From positions 1 to 64,000 of the forward strand of contig CACOFE010000001.1 in the NCBI GenBank assembly GCA_902626365.1: a stretch of DNA of 64,000 bases, in the 5' to 3' direction. Origin of the DNA: an uncultured Bacteroidota bacterium (GTDB lineage: Bacteria > Bacteroidota > Bacteroidia > Flavobacteriales > Flavobacteriaceae). Position 1 is the stretch's first letter; each line of letters opens with the position of its first letter. Positions 20,392-31,059 of the stretch are shown piece by piece. Both the position numbers and the translations under genes were made by a program. Below the pieces are notes generated by a model, which saw only the letters and a list, made by a program, of their open reading frames with translations, was not told where the DNA came from and made no database searches.

Positions 20392-21420
20392 ATGGGATTT
20401 TTTGATTTTTTAACTGAGGAAATTGCAATTGATTTAGGAACTGCTAACACTCTTATAATTCACAATGATAAAGTTGTAGTTGATAGTCCGTCAATTGTTG
20501 CAAAAGATAGAATTTCTGGTAAAATTATTGCTGTGGGAAACGAAGCAAATTTAATGCAGGGTAAAACTCATGAAAACATTAAAACTATCAGACCACTAAA
20601 AGATGGTGTTATCGCTGATTTTGACGCGTCTGAACAAATGATAAATCTATTTATTAAAAGTATTCCTACTCTCAAAAATAAAATCTTTTCACCATCATTG
20701 ATTATGGTAATATGTATTCCTTCAGGAATAACCGAAGTTGAAATGAGGGCAGTAAAAGAATCCGCAGAAAGAGTTAATGGTAAGGAGGTCTATTTGATTC
20801 ATGAGCCAATGGCAGCTGCGATTGGAATTGGAGTAGATATTATGCAGCCTAAGGGAAATATGATTATTGATATCGGTGGAGGCACCACTGAAATAGCTGT
20901 TATCGCCCTTGGAGGAATCGTTTGTGATCAATCTTTAAAAGTTGCTGGTGATGTATTTACCAATGACATTATATACTACATGAGAACTCAACATAACCTT
21001 TATGTTGGGGATAGAACCGCAGAAAAAATTAAAATTCAAATAGGTGCTGCCACTGAGGATTTAGATGATCCACCAGATGAAATGAGTGTTCAAGGTCGTG
21101 ATTTATTAACGGGGAAACCTAAACAAATTGAAATCTCATACAGAGAAATAGTTAAAGCACTTGAAAAATCAATTCTTAGGGTTGAAGACTCTGTTATGGA
21201 GACTTTATCAAAAACTCCTCCTGAACTGGCTGCTGATATTTACAACACAGGAATGTACTTAGCTGGAGGAGGATCAATGCTTAGAGGGTTGGATAAAAGA
21301 CTTTCAAAAAAAACAGATTTACCAGTTTATATTGCTGAAGACCCACTAAGGGCAGTCGTTCGAGGAACTGGCATTGTACTTAAAAATATTCCGAAATATA
21401 AAAGTGTTCTTATAAAATAG
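20392..21420 (+). CDS. mreB: Rod shape-determining protein MreB
   Basis: IAIDLGTANTLI...MIIDIGGGTTEIAVIALGGIV. Confidence 0.98.
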   Translation: MGFFDFLTEEIAIDLGTANTLIIHNDKVVVDSPSIVAKDRISGKIIAVGNEANLMQGKTHENIKTIRPLKDGVIADFDASEQMINLFIKSIPTLKNKIFSPSLIMVICIPSGITEVEMRAVKESAERVNGKEVYLIHEPMAAAIGIGVDIMQPKGNMIIDIGGGTTEIAVIALGGIVCDQSLKVAGDVFTNDIIYYMRTQHNLYVGDRTAEKIKIQIGAATEDLDDPPDEMSVQGRDLLTGKPKQIEISYREIVKALEKSILRVEDSVMETLSKTPPELAADIYNTGMYLAGGGSMLRGLDKRLSKKTDLPVYIAEDPLRAVVRGTGIVLKNIPKYKSVLIK

Positions 21421-21430
21421 TTAGAAGTTT

Positions 21431-22231
21431 ATGCAACGAATTATTTATTTCTTAATTAGAAATAAGGATTTTATTTTATTTCTTTCGTTGCTCACTATTT
21501 CACTTTCAATTAATATTAGCTACAACGAGTATAATAAAAGTAAATTTTTTAACTCCAGTAATTCTTTGTTTTCATCTTTATATAATACCAAATTGACAAT
21601 TTCAAAATATTTTAATTTAGAATATCAAAATCAATTACTTGCCGAAGAAAACAGAAATTTAAGATTTCAGATTTATAATTCCAGAAATTTTCAAATAGAG
21701 GAATCAGACTTTGATAAAATAAATTTCAATGTAACTTCAGCATCAGTCATAAAAAATAGTTATTCATACTCTAACAACTTTATAACAATAGATGTTGGAG
21801 AAAAAGACAGTATTGAGATTGATAACGGAGTAATTTCGTCTCTTGGGGTTGTTGGAATTATTGATAAAATATCCCCTAACTATTCAAGGTTTATTTCAAT
21901 TTTAAATACAAATTTTTTACTTAATGCAAAATTTAAAAAATCCAATTATTTTGGTATCCTTTCATGGAACGGAACAAACATTAATAAGGTTCAATTAAAA
22001 GATGTTCCTAAACAAGCAAATGTATCAATCGGAGATACTATTGTAACTGGGGGTAATTCATTAATTTTCCCAAAAGGAATTTTAATCGGATATGTAGATT
22101 CATTTAAATTAGACAACTCAGAAAATTATCTTGAATTAGAGATTAATTTGGCAACTGATATGACTAACATTGAAAACCTTTATGTTTTAAAAAACAACAA
22201 CATTAAAGAAATAAATTCATTAGATGAGTAA
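21431..22231 (+). CDS. mreC: Rod shape-determining protein MreC
   Basis: Between mreB and mreD; VGIIDKISPNYSRFISILNTNF...SIGDTIVTGGNSLIFPKGILIGYV. Confidence 0.92.
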   Translation: MQRIIYFLIRNKDFILFLSLLTISLSINISYNEYNKSKFFNSSNSLFSSLYNTKLTISKYFNLEYQNQLLAEENRNLRFQIYNSRNFQIEESDFDKINFNVTSASVIKNSYSYSNNFITIDVGEKDSIEIDNGVISSLGVVGIIDKISPNYSRFISILNTNFLLNAKFKKSNYFGILSWNGTNINKVQLKDVPKQANVSIGDTIVTGGNSLIFPKGILIGYVDSFKLDNSENYLELEINLATDMTNIENLYVLKNNNIKEINSLDE

Positions 22232-22727
22232 AATAGTTTCTAATATAATTTTAGCGCTAATTTTAATCCTATCACAAGGTTTATTTTTTAATAATATTAA
22301 TTTTTTAGGGTCAATTAACCCTTTTATATACATATTTTTCATTGCATATTTCCCTTTAAAAAATAACAGATCATTCTTTATTTTTTGTGCATTCATTTTT
22401 GGACTTATAATTGATATTTTTTCTGACACACATGCTATCCATGCAGCTGCCACATTAACAATTGCATTTCTGAGACCTTATTTTTTGAAGTTATATTTTG
22501 GTATGGCTTATGAACATCAAGTTGTTAAATTTAATTCGATTGAATTAAGACAAAATTTATTTTATCTTCTTTCAATTATTTTGATTCATCATCTAATTCT
22601 ATTTGGTATGGAAACATTTGATATTTCTAAAATATCATTAGTAATAAAAAATACTTTTAACACAGCAATATTCACACTTATCGCTATTTATATTCTTTTT
22701 GAACTAATAATTAAAAGGGCTAAATGA
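22224..22727 (+). CDS. mreD: Rod shape-determining protein MreD
   Basis: Small multi-TM protein overlapping mreC and mrdA; synteny. Confidence 0.85.
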   Translation: MSKIVSNIILALILILSQGLFFNNINFLGSINPFIYIFFIAYFPLKNNRSFFIFCAFIFGLIIDIFSDTHAIHAAATLTIAFLRPYFLKLYFGMAYEHQVVKFNSIELRQNLFYLLSIILIHHLILFGMETFDISKISLVIKNTFNTAIFTLIAIYILFELIIKRAK

Positions 22728-24589
22728 GAAAGATTCTTTTATTTCTTATTGTTATTACTACATCTACAGTTTTTATAATGAGACTTTTTTATCTGCAGGT
22801 TTATGCTTCAGAGCCATACTCTATATATGAAGATAATGCCATTAGAAAAGTTTTTACATACCCAAAAAGAGGCTATATCTACGATAGAAATAATAATTTG
22901 CTTGTGTCAAATCAACCATCTTATGATGTTATGATTATTCCTGGTCTAGTCAAAGAACTTGATACATTAGAATTTTGTGATTTATTAAAAATTTCAAAAA
23001 CATACTTTGATAATAAAATTGAAAGGACTTCTAGATATTCAAGAAAAATTCCCTCCGTTTTTCTAGCTCACCTATCAAAAGAAGATTATGGTTCTCTTGC
23101 TGAAAAAATCAGAAAATTTGATGGATTTTATATACAGAAAAGGAATTTACGTCAATACAACACAAAAATAGGTGCTAATGTATTAGGCTATGTTGCCGAG
23201 GTAAATCGGTCTAATTTGGAAAAAGATGATTACTATTCTCAGGGAGATATAATAGGCAAACAAGGTGTGGAATTATCATATGAAAAATATTTAAGAGGTG
23301 AAAAAGGAATAAAATTTATACAAAAGGACAGATTTAACAGAGATATTGGAAGTTATAATAATGGTTTAAATGATAAAAATTCAAAAGCCGGAAATGATCT
23401 AATTATAACAATTGATTCCGAACTTCAAGAATATGGAGAGCTATTAATGTCAAATAAAAAAGGTGCAATTGTCGCCATAGAACCAAGTACTGGGGAACTA
23501 TTATCATTAGTTTCTGCCCCATCTTACAACCCTAATTTACTTGTAGGAAGGGAAAGATCCAAGAACTATTTTGAACTATATAAAGACAGTATTTATAAAC
23601 CACTTATAGACAAGGGTCTTTTATCCACATTTCCCGCTGGATCTCCTTTCAAAGTAATTGTAGGATTAATCGCTTTGCAAGAAAATGTAATCAATGATAA
23701 AAATACAATTTTCTGTGGTGGAGAATATATTTATGGGAGAAATAAGAAATCAATGAAATGCCATTGTGGAGGCGGGTATAGAAATATATATAATGCTATT
23801 TCCGAGTCATGTAATTCATATTTCGCTGATGCTTACAGAAAAACCATAAGTATAAATAATAATATTTCGGAAAACTTTGATATGTGGAGCGAAGGAGTAA
23901 AAAGCTTTGGGTTAGGAAATTATCTTAATAACGATCTTCCAATTGGAAAAAAAGGTATGATTCCAAACTCTGAATTTTATGATAGATGGTATCCAGATTT
24001 TAGGTGGGGCCCAACAACAAATCTTTCAAATTCTATAGGTCAAGGAGAGATACTTGTAACTCCAATTCAACTAGCAAATATGATTGCTGCTGTTGCAAAT
24101 AAAGGCTACTATTATACTCCTCATATTATTAAACAAATTCAAGGAGACTCAATACCATTGAGGTTTAGACAGAAAAATATAATCGAAATTGAAAAAAAAT
24201 ATTTTGATATTATTGAAGTGGGACTCGCTAAAGTTTACAAAAGCGGGACAGGTAAACTTTTAAATATTTCAGGAATTGAAATATGCGGAAAATCAGGAAC
24301 AGCTGAAAATTTTACAAAAATAAATGGCAAAAAAACTCAACTAACAGATCATTCTATTTTTGTAGCATACGCTCCAAAAAATGACCCACAAATTGCCATT
24401 GCTGTTTTGGTGGAAAATGGATACTATGGATCAACATGGGCTGGGCGTATTTCTAGCCTTATGATTGAAAAATATTTAAAGGGTGGTATTAGCAACAAAG
24501 CAATTGAAAAACTTGTTATTAATAAAAGCTTGGATGATGAATATAAAAAACCATTTTCTAATAAACCCTTTAAAATTAACAAGCTGTGA
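22724..24589 (+). CDS. mrdA: Penicillin-binding protein 2
   Basis: RGYIYDRNNNLLVSNQPSYDVMIIP; FPAGSPFK (SxxK), SCNSY (SxN), GKSGTAEN (KSGT). Confidence 0.95.
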   Translation: MRKILLFLIVITTSTVFIMRLFYLQVYASEPYSIYEDNAIRKVFTYPKRGYIYDRNNNLLVSNQPSYDVMIIPGLVKELDTLEFCDLLKISKTYFDNKIERTSRYSRKIPSVFLAHLSKEDYGSLAEKIRKFDGFYIQKRNLRQYNTKIGANVLGYVAEVNRSNLEKDDYYSQGDIIGKQGVELSYEKYLRGEKGIKFIQKDRFNRDIGSYNNGLNDKNSKAGNDLIITIDSELQEYGELLMSNKKGAIVAIEPSTGELLSLVSAPSYNPNLLVGRERSKNYFELYKDSIYKPLIDKGLLSTFPAGSPFKVIVGLIALQENVINDKNTIFCGGEYIYGRNKKSMKCHCGGGYRNIYNAISESCNSYFADAYRKTISINNNISENFDMWSEGVKSFGLGNYLNNDLPIGKKGMIPNSEFYDRWYPDFRWGPTTNLSNSIGQGEILVTPIQLANMIAAVANKGYYYTPHIIKQIQGDSIPLRFRQKNIIEIEKKYFDIIEVGLAKVYKSGTGKLLNISGIEICGKSGTAENFTKINGKKTQLTDHSIFVAYAPKNDPQIAIAVLVENGYYGSTWAGRISSLMIEKYLKGGISNKAIEKLVINKSLDDEYKKPFSNKPFKINKL

Positions 24590-25866
24590 TTGCAGAAAGA
24601 AAAAATATTCTTAGGCTTGATTGGGTAATAATTTTAGTCTATTTTTTATTATTGGGTTTTGGAATTGGAAATATTTTATCGTCAAGCATTTCGGGAGAAG
24701 AAATAAATATTTTTGATTTTTCAACTCTTTATGGCAAACAATTTCTTTATTCTCTAATTTCTCTTTTTTTCGGATTTATTGCAATATCAATTGAGGTAAA
24801 ATTTTACGAAAGATTTTCTAGTGTTTTTTATATTTTATCCATTGTAATTTTGCTTTGTTTATTCTTTTTTGGCAAAAGAGTAAATGGCGCACTTTCATGG
24901 TTTTCAATTGCCAGTTTTAATCTTCAGCCGAGTGAATTTGTTAAAATTACTGTTGCTTTAGCAGTTTCAAAATATATAAGTGATTTTCAAACTGATTTAA
25001 AAAACACTATTGACCAGTTTAAGTTGTTTCTAATCATTTTAATTCCAATAGTTATTATAATTTTTCAGAACGACACTGGTAGTTCAATTGTCTTCTTATC
25101 CTTGTTTTTTGTTTTATATCGTGAGGGGATATCTCAAAATTATTTAAAATCTATTTTCGGCATTATAGTACTTTCAATATTATCTCTAAAAGTTTCAGCA
25201 CCTGTTACAGCTGTTATAGCAATCTTATTAATTATTTTTTACTACTCATTCAAAAAAAAAGTCAGAAATAAAATTATTAAAATAATTTCAGTATCATCAT
25301 TATGTTTGATAACATGCTTTGGCACAATATTCACTTATGAAAATATTCTAAAAAACCACCAACAAAATTATATAAAGGTGTGGCTTAATTTAGAGAAGGA
25401 TCCAGAAAAAATTAAGCAAATGGAGAGAACAATTTTATATAATTTAAATGAATCAAAAAAAGCTATTAGTTCAGGGGGGATGACTGGAAAAGGTTATTTA
25501 AAAGGAACTAGAACAATGGGTAATTTTGTTCCTGCTCAACATAGTGATTATATTTTTAGTACAGTTGGGGAAGAATGGGGGTTTTTAGGTAGTGTATTTA
25601 TAATTCTCCTATACACAATTTTAATTATCCGAATAATTTATTTATCAGAAAATCAAAAAAATAAATTTAGTAGAGTATACGGATATTGTACTGCATCAAT
25701 ATTGTTTATTCATTTTTTAATAAATATTGGAATGGTTCTCGGACTTACACCAACTATTGGAATTCCACTTCCTTTTTTAAGTTATGGTGGTTCTAGCCTA
25801 ATAGCATTTACTCTTCTATTATCAATCTTTCTTAGGCTAGATGGCAATAAAAAAAATGAATGGTGA
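24586..25866 (+). CDS. rodA: Rod shape-determining protein RodA (SEDS)
   Basis: LQPSEFVKI, QNDTGS, FSTVGEEWGFLGS, PFLSYGGSSLIA. Confidence 0.96.
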   Translation: MIAERKNILRLDWVIILVYFLLLGFGIGNILSSSISGEEINIFDFSTLYGKQFLYSLISLFFGFIAISIEVKFYERFSSVFYILSIVILLCLFFFGKRVNGALSWFSIASFNLQPSEFVKITVALAVSKYISDFQTDLKNTIDQFKLFLIILIPIVIIIFQNDTGSSIVFLSLFFVLYREGISQNYLKSIFGIIVLSILSLKVSAPVTAVIAILLIIFYYSFKKKVRNKIIKIISVSSLCLITCFGTIFTYENILKNHQQNYIKVWLNLEKDPEKIKQMERTILYNLNESKKAISSGGMTGKGYLKGTRTMGNFVPAQHSDYIFSTVGEEWGFLGSVFIILLYTILIIRIIYLSENQKNKFSRVYGYCTASILFIHFLINIGMVLGLTPTIGIPLPFLSYGGSSLIAFTLLLSIFLRLDGNKKNEW

Positions 25867-25868
25867 AA

Positions 25869-26201
25869 CTATTTTTTTAATTCTAATTTTTCTGCGAAGT
25901 AATCACAAAAATCTAGCATAGTTTGAGACATTTTTTCGTCTTGAGTAGCTCTCTTATATGTGGCTGACATACTTGTAAGTATCTGATAAAAAAAAATTTT
26001 CATTTCATCTAATGGCATATCCTTAGTCCACAGGTCAATTCTTAGACTTTCTTTTTTTTCTGAATCCCAAACGGATAGAAATGTAGCTTTAGTATGACTA
26101 TTTTCTATTCCGGCATCGGTAGCAGACCAAAAAATTTTTTCCGGTATTTTATTATCGTCTAATTCTACTGAAATTTCAATTTTAGATTTTTTGTTTTTCA
26201 T
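25869..26201 (-). CDS. gldC: Gliding motility protein GldC
   Basis: IEISVELDDNKIPEKIFWSATDAG...; paired with gldB. Confidence 0.93.
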   Translation of the reverse strand: MKNKKSKIEISVELDDNKIPEKIFWSATDAGIENSHTKATFLSVWDSEKKESLRIDLWTKDMPLDEMKIFFYQILTSMSATYKRATQDEKMSQTMLDFCDYFAEKLELKK

Positions 26202-27160
26202 TTTTTTTGAGGCTTATATTTTGAACTATTATAAATATCTATTGGACTACTTGTTAGCATTTTATTTAATGATGTGTCATTATTTTTCATGAAAGACTTA
26301 ACTATTTGCCAGCCTATATATTTACCGATCATTTCTGAAGATTCATTGTCTATTTCTAAGTAAAATCTGGAAAATGGAGAATCATTAATAAATCGACTCT
26401 CTAAATTAATATCAGGATCAAATAAAATATTATTTTCAATGAAATAGGTCCAAACAAAAAATTCGTTTTCTTTTGCCCATTTCATTTTTGCTTTTGAGTA
26501 TCCAATTTTATGTCTATCATCAATATCTAGACTAAAATCTTTATAATATAAAACCTTTCCATGGAAAATGATTTTATCTAGAAATGTATAAAATTCATTT
26601 CTTGGTATAATACCAAAAGCAAATTTTTCTGAAACATCAGAAAATATATTCGGAATTGTAAAATCTTCTTTTATATATTCCGGGATTCCATCGTAAAATC
26701 TGTGACTTGGGCCTAAATAATTATCTAAACCAATTAACAATAAAGAATCCGCAAGTATAACTTTACTTCTATAGTCAATATCTGTATTAACAGTGATAAC
26801 CTTTGGCATTATAAATTTATTATCAAGCTCTTTATGTTTTCTAAAAAATTTGAAAAGACCCTTTTCTAGAAAAATCACTGATTCATATTGCATAAGGATT
26901 TCATTAAAAATTTCAAGCTGAATAGGATCTTTAAGTCTATTAAGCCAAATTGAATCGGGATATGAATCTGGGAAAAAGAAGGGGTAGTTATTTTTAATTT
27001 GGGCTAAATCACTTGGGTTTGAATTGTAAAATAATTTTTCAAATCTCTCTATTTCAATCTTATTGTCTTTTGAACTTACTTTTTGATCACAAGATACCCA
27101 GACGAAAAAAAACAAAATCATTAATATTTTTTTTGTGTGCTTTGGCAAAGAAATTGACAT
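26198..27160 (-). CDS. gldB: Gliding motility lipoprotein GldB
   Basis: Lipobox FVWVSCDQK; ...FFFPDSYPDSIWLNRLKDP...; paired with gldC. Confidence 0.93.
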   Translation of the reverse strand: MSISLPKHTKKILMILFFFVWVSCDQKVSSKDNKIEIERFEKLFYNSNPSDLAQIKNNYPFFFPDSYPDSIWLNRLKDPIQLEIFNEILMQYESVIFLEKGLFKFFRKHKELDNKFIMPKVITVNTDIDYRSKVILADSLLLIGLDNYLGPSHRFYDGIPEYIKEDFTIPNIFSDVSEKFAFGIIPRNEFYTFLDKIIFHGKVLYYKDFSLDIDDRHKIGYSKAKMKWAKENEFFVWTYFIENNILFDPDINLESRFINDSPFSRFYLEIDNESSEMIGKYIGWQIVKSFMKNNDTSLNKMLTSSPIDIYNSSKYKPQKK

Positions 27161-27170
27161 AAGTTTGTTT

Positions 27171-27191
27171 TATTTTTGTAATACAAATATA
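27171..27191. promoter_or_regulatory. Overlapping divergent -7-like elements around a palindrome (gldB / nadE)
   Basis: TATTTTTG on + (27171-27178) and TATATTTG on - (27191-27184), sharing TTTGTA-A-TACAAA. Confidence 0.5.
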
Positions 27192-27217
27192 ATATACTTT
27201 CGAGCTAATTTTATTAA

Positions 27218-28003
27218 ATGAAAACATCTGAAACGGTCAAATTCATAGTAGATTGGATAAAAAATTATAAACAGACTAATAAAATAAATGGATTAGTTGT
27301 TGGAGTCTCTGGAGGTATTGACTCGGCATTAACCTCAACTTTGTGTGGATTATCAGGTATAAAAACATTATGTCTTAATATGCCAATCAAACAAAAGGAA
27401 GATCAATATCTACGTGCTGAAAGACATATCCAATGGTTAAAGAAAAAATTTGATAATGTAGAATCTATTGATATTGATTTAACTAATATTTTTAAAGAAT
27501 TTAAGTTGTCAGTTGAAAACAGCTCATCAAGCCACAAATTAGCATTAGCAAACACAAGATCAAGAATAAGGATGATGACATTATATTATTATGCGACAAT
27601 TAATAATTCAATAGTTGTGGGAACTGGAAATAAGGTTGAAGATTTTGGAGTTGGATTTTATACAAAGTATGGTGATGGTGGTGTTGATATTAGTCCAATT
27701 GCTGATTTGATGAAAAGCGAAGTGTTTGAAATTTCAAAAGCATTAAATATAAATAATGAGATTTTAGAAGCTAAACCAACCGACGGATTATGGGATGACG
27801 ACAGATCAGATGAAGATCAAATAGGTGCATCATATGATGACCTAGAAAAAGTAATGAATAGTTTAGAAAGAGGTGAAAACCCGGAAGAATTTGATAGCGA
27901 AATGAAAGAAAAATATACTATTTACATGAAACATCACCTAGCAAATAAACATAAAATGATTAGTATCCCTTTATGCAAAATTCCAAATGAGCTAAAATCA
28001 TAA
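27218..28003 (+). CDS. nadE: NAD synthetase
   Basis: GLVVGVSGGIDSAL P-loop; GTGNKVEDFGVGFYTKYGDGGVDISPIADL. Confidence 0.95.
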   Translation: MKTSETVKFIVDWIKNYKQTNKINGLVVGVSGGIDSALTSTLCGLSGIKTLCLNMPIKQKEDQYLRAERHIQWLKKKFDNVESIDIDLTNIFKEFKLSVENSSSSHKLALANTRSRIRMMTLYYYATINNSIVVGTGNKVEDFGVGFYTKYGDGGVDISPIADLMKSEVFEISKALNINNEILEAKPTDGLWDDDRSDEDQIGASYDDLEKVMNSLERGENPEEFDSEMKEKYTIYMKHHLANKHKMISIPLCKIPNELKS

Positions 28004-29968
28004 CACTCTGTTCAGCTTATCTGATAATAATTTTTTAAGTTTTGAATAATTGACTACTTCCTCCAGCGAGCTATTATTCATTTGGTCAATATTAGCCTGT
28101 TCTTTAAATCCATTTACTTTTTTATCTATTAAGTAGCATCTAAAATTTAAAATTGTTTCAACAGTTAATTGAGCAAGGGTATCTTTTTTAGATTTAGGAT
28201 ATATATTATTTTTTTTCCAGTCATGTAAGAAGTATTTTTCGTTATCCATAACTAAATTAGCAACTATTTGCTGCTGCTTTTCACTGAGGTCGTTGATAAA
28301 TTTATCTAAATTAATTTCCTTGTTTTCATTAAAAGACTCAATTATTTGATAATAAATATTTTTAAAATCTTGGTTTGAAAACTCCATTTCATCAGTATGT
28401 AAATCCATATATATTTTTTCAAATACCTTAACAGATCTATTTTTAATTTTAATATCTGTATTACCATTACTGTTTTCTGTGAAAACCTCTTCTTCATAAT
28501 CAATTGAATCGTTTCCGTATAATATTAATATTTCGATTATTTTTCTCTCAAGCTCATACAACTCATTAACTTGATTTTTTTCTTTATCGTTTTTTATTAT
28601 ACTTATTGGCTCATATTCCTTTCGCGGACTTTTTTTTAAATTATTAAAATCTTTTTTTACGATTTGAGCAAGAGTACTATACAGAACCTGCTCACTTATA
28701 TCCATTATAGAAGAGCATTCCTTAATATATAATTCACGTTTAATCTGATCTGATATTTTGGAAATACTCTCGACCATGTCACGAATTACACCAGCTTTTT
28801 TTACAGGGTCATTTTGAGTGTCTGATAATAATAAAGATGCTTTGTAGACTATAAAATCTTTAGAATTTTCAAGCAAATATGATTCAACTTCTTTTAAACT
28901 CCTTTCTGAAACAAATGAATCTGGATCTTCATTTTCGGGAAGATTACAAATCTTTACATTCATACCCTGACTTAAAATAAGATCAATTCCTCTTAAAGCA
29001 GCTCGGGATCCAGCAGCGTCTCCGTCAAATACAACTGTAATATTTTTTGTTAATCTATTAATTAGCCTAATTTGATTTTCGGTAAGAGCAGTGCCAGACG
29101 AAGCAACTACATTTGAAATTCCAGATTGATGCATTTTAATAACATCAGTATACCCTTCAACTAAAAAACAATTATCATTTTTAACAATAGATTGTTTGCT
29201 TTCATAGATTCCATATAAAACTTTGCTCTTCTGATAAATTAAACTTTCAGGTGAATTTATATATTTTGCAAGATTTTTTGAGGAGCCCAAAATTCGACCT
29301 CCAAAACCCAAAATTCGACCAGACATACTTTTAATAGGAAATATAACTCTGCCCCTAAACCTGTCAATATTTTCAGAGTCTTTAACAATTGTTAATCCTG
29401 TTTTTTCTAGAAAATTTAACTTATAACCTGCATCTAAAGCAGCTTTAGAAAAGTCATCTTTAATTTTTACAGAATAACCTATTTCAAATTTTTCAATTAT
29501 ATCCTTTTTAAACTTTCTTTCTTTTAAATAGCTTAATGCGATTGTTTTACCCTCTTCTTCAAAAAGGTTCTTTTTAAAATAATTTTTTGCAAAATCAGAA
29601 ACTAGAAATAAGCTTTCCTTTTCATTATCTTCAGATATTTGTTCAGGGGTTCTTTCAGTTTCCTCAACTTCAATGTTATATTTATTAGCAATATATTTTA
29701 TAGCCTCTGGATAGGTATATTGTTCATGCTCCATTAAAAAAGTTATAACTGTACCCCCTTTGCCACTTGAAAAGTCTTTCCAAATTTGTTTAGCAGGTGA
29801 AACCATAAAACTAGGGGTTCTTTCTTCTGTAAAAGGACTTAACCCTTTATAATTTGAACCTGATTTTTTAAGTTGAACAAAATCTCCAATTATCTCCTCC
29901 ACTCGAGCGGTTTCAAAAACTTTTTCTATGGTTCTTTTAGAAATCAAAATAAAATTTATTAGGACCAA
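27998..29968 (-). CDS. dnaG: DNA primase (zinc ligands of the CHC2-type domain replaced)
   Basis: GFGGRILGSSKNLAKYINSPESLIYQKSKVLYG, LVEGYTDVI, FDGDAAGSRAALRGIDL TOPRIM; N-term GLSPFTEERTPSFMVSPAKQIWKDFSSGKGG. Confidence 0.95.
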   Translation of the reverse strand: MVLINFILISKRTIEKVFETARVEEIIGDFVQLKKSGSNYKGLSPFTEERTPSFMVSPAKQIWKDFSSGKGGTVITFLMEHEQYTYPEAIKYIANKYNIEVEETERTPEQISEDNEKESLFLVSDFAKNYFKKNLFEEEGKTIALSYLKERKFKKDIIEKFEIGYSVKIKDDFSKAALDAGYKLNFLEKTGLTIVKDSENIDRFRGRVIFPIKSMSGRILGFGGRILGSSKNLAKYINSPESLIYQKSKVLYGIYESKQSIVKNDNCFLVEGYTDVIKMHQSGISNVVASSGTALTENQIRLINRLTKNITVVFDGDAAGSRAALRGIDLILSQGMNVKICNLPENEDPDSFVSERSLKEVESYLLENSKDFIVYKASLLLSDTQNDPVKKAGVIRDMVESISKISDQIKRELYIKECSSIMDISEQVLYSTLAQIVKKDFNNLKKSPRKEYEPISIIKNDKEKNQVNELYELERKIIEILILYGNDSIDYEEEVFTENSNGNTDIKIKNRSVKVFEKIYMDLHTDEMEFSNQDFKNIYYQIIESFNENKEINLDKFINDLSEKQQQIVANLVMDNEKYFLHDWKKNNIYPKSKKDTLAQLTVETILNFRCYLIDKKVNGFKEQANIDQMNNSSLEEVVNYSKLKKLLSDKLNRVL

Positions 29969-30016
29969 ACAATTTAAGGAATTATTATTTATTTATTGAA
30001 AATAAAACAATTCGTT

Positions 30017-31054
30017 TTACGACTTATTTGCAAGTTGACCACATGCAGCATCAATATCCTGTCCCCTCGATTTTCTTATGGTGGCTTTGATCTTATATGA
30101 TTCAAGAGTTTTGATGTATTTATTCAAGATATGTACTGGTGCTTGAACAAAATCTGGATCATCAATATTATTATATTGAATTAAATTAACCTTGCTTGGA
30201 GTTTTTTTACAAAATTCTACTAATGCGGAAATATCAGCATCTGTATCATTAATACCTTTCCAAACAACATATTCATATGTTATTATTTTTTTTGTCTTCT
30301 TATACCAATAACTTAAAGACTCCTCTAGTTCTTTGAGATTCATTTTATCATTAAAGGGCATGATTGAAGTTCTTTTTTCATTTATTGCTGAATGAAGAGA
30401 GACTGCGAGTTTAAACTTAACCCCTTCATCAGCTATTTTTTTTATCATTTTTGGAACACCTGAGGTTGAAACAACAATTCTTTTTTGTGACATTCCCAAT
30501 CCAGATTTAGAGGATATTTTTTCAATTGATTTTAAAACATTATTGTAGTTCATTAATGGTTCACCCATTCCCATAAAAACAATATTTGTTAATGGCCTTT
30601 TAAAATAATCTTCACTTTGTTTACGGATTAAAACAACTTGATCATATATTTCATCAGGATTTAAATTTCTCATTCTCTTAAGTTTTGCGGTTGCACAAAA
30701 CTTACAGTTAAGACTACAACCAACCTGAGATGAAACACATGCAGTAATCCTATCTTTAGTTGGGATTAAAACACATTCAACTATGTAGCCATCATAAAGC
30801 TCAATAGCATTCTTTATAGTACCATCAGAGCTTTTTTGCATTCGATGTACCTTGATAAAATTAATTACAAAATTTTCCTTGAGAAATTTAATCAGATTTA
30901 CCGGAATATTAGACATTTCGTCAAAACGGTGAGCTGATTTGCTCCAAATCCAATGTAAAATTTGTTTTGCTCTAAATGGCTTAAAGGAGTTTGAAATTAA
31001 AATTTCTTTTAACTGATCCTCATTAAATGATCTGATATCCTTTTTTGAAGACAA
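30017..31054 (-). CDS. rlmN: 23S rRNA (A2503-C2)-methyltransferase
   Basis: CVSSQVGCSLNCKFCATAKLKRMRNL; NIVFMGMGEPLMNYNNV. Confidence 0.96.
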   Translation of the reverse strand: MSSKKDIRSFNEDQLKEILISNSFKPFRAKQILHWIWSKSAHRFDEMSNIPVNLIKFLKENFVINFIKVHRMQKSSDGTIKNAIELYDGYIVECVLIPTKDRITACVSSQVGCSLNCKFCATAKLKRMRNLNPDEIYDQVVLIRKQSEDYFKRPLTNIVFMGMGEPLMNYNNVLKSIEKISSKSGLGMSQKRIVVSTSGVPKMIKKIADEGVKFKLAVSLHSAINEKRTSIMPFNDKMNLKELEESLSYWYKKTKKIITYEYVVWKGINDTDADISALVEFCKKTPSKVNLIQYNNIDDPDFVQAPVHILNKYIKTLESYKIKATIRKSRGQDIDAACGQLANKS

Positions 31055-31059
31055 AATAT

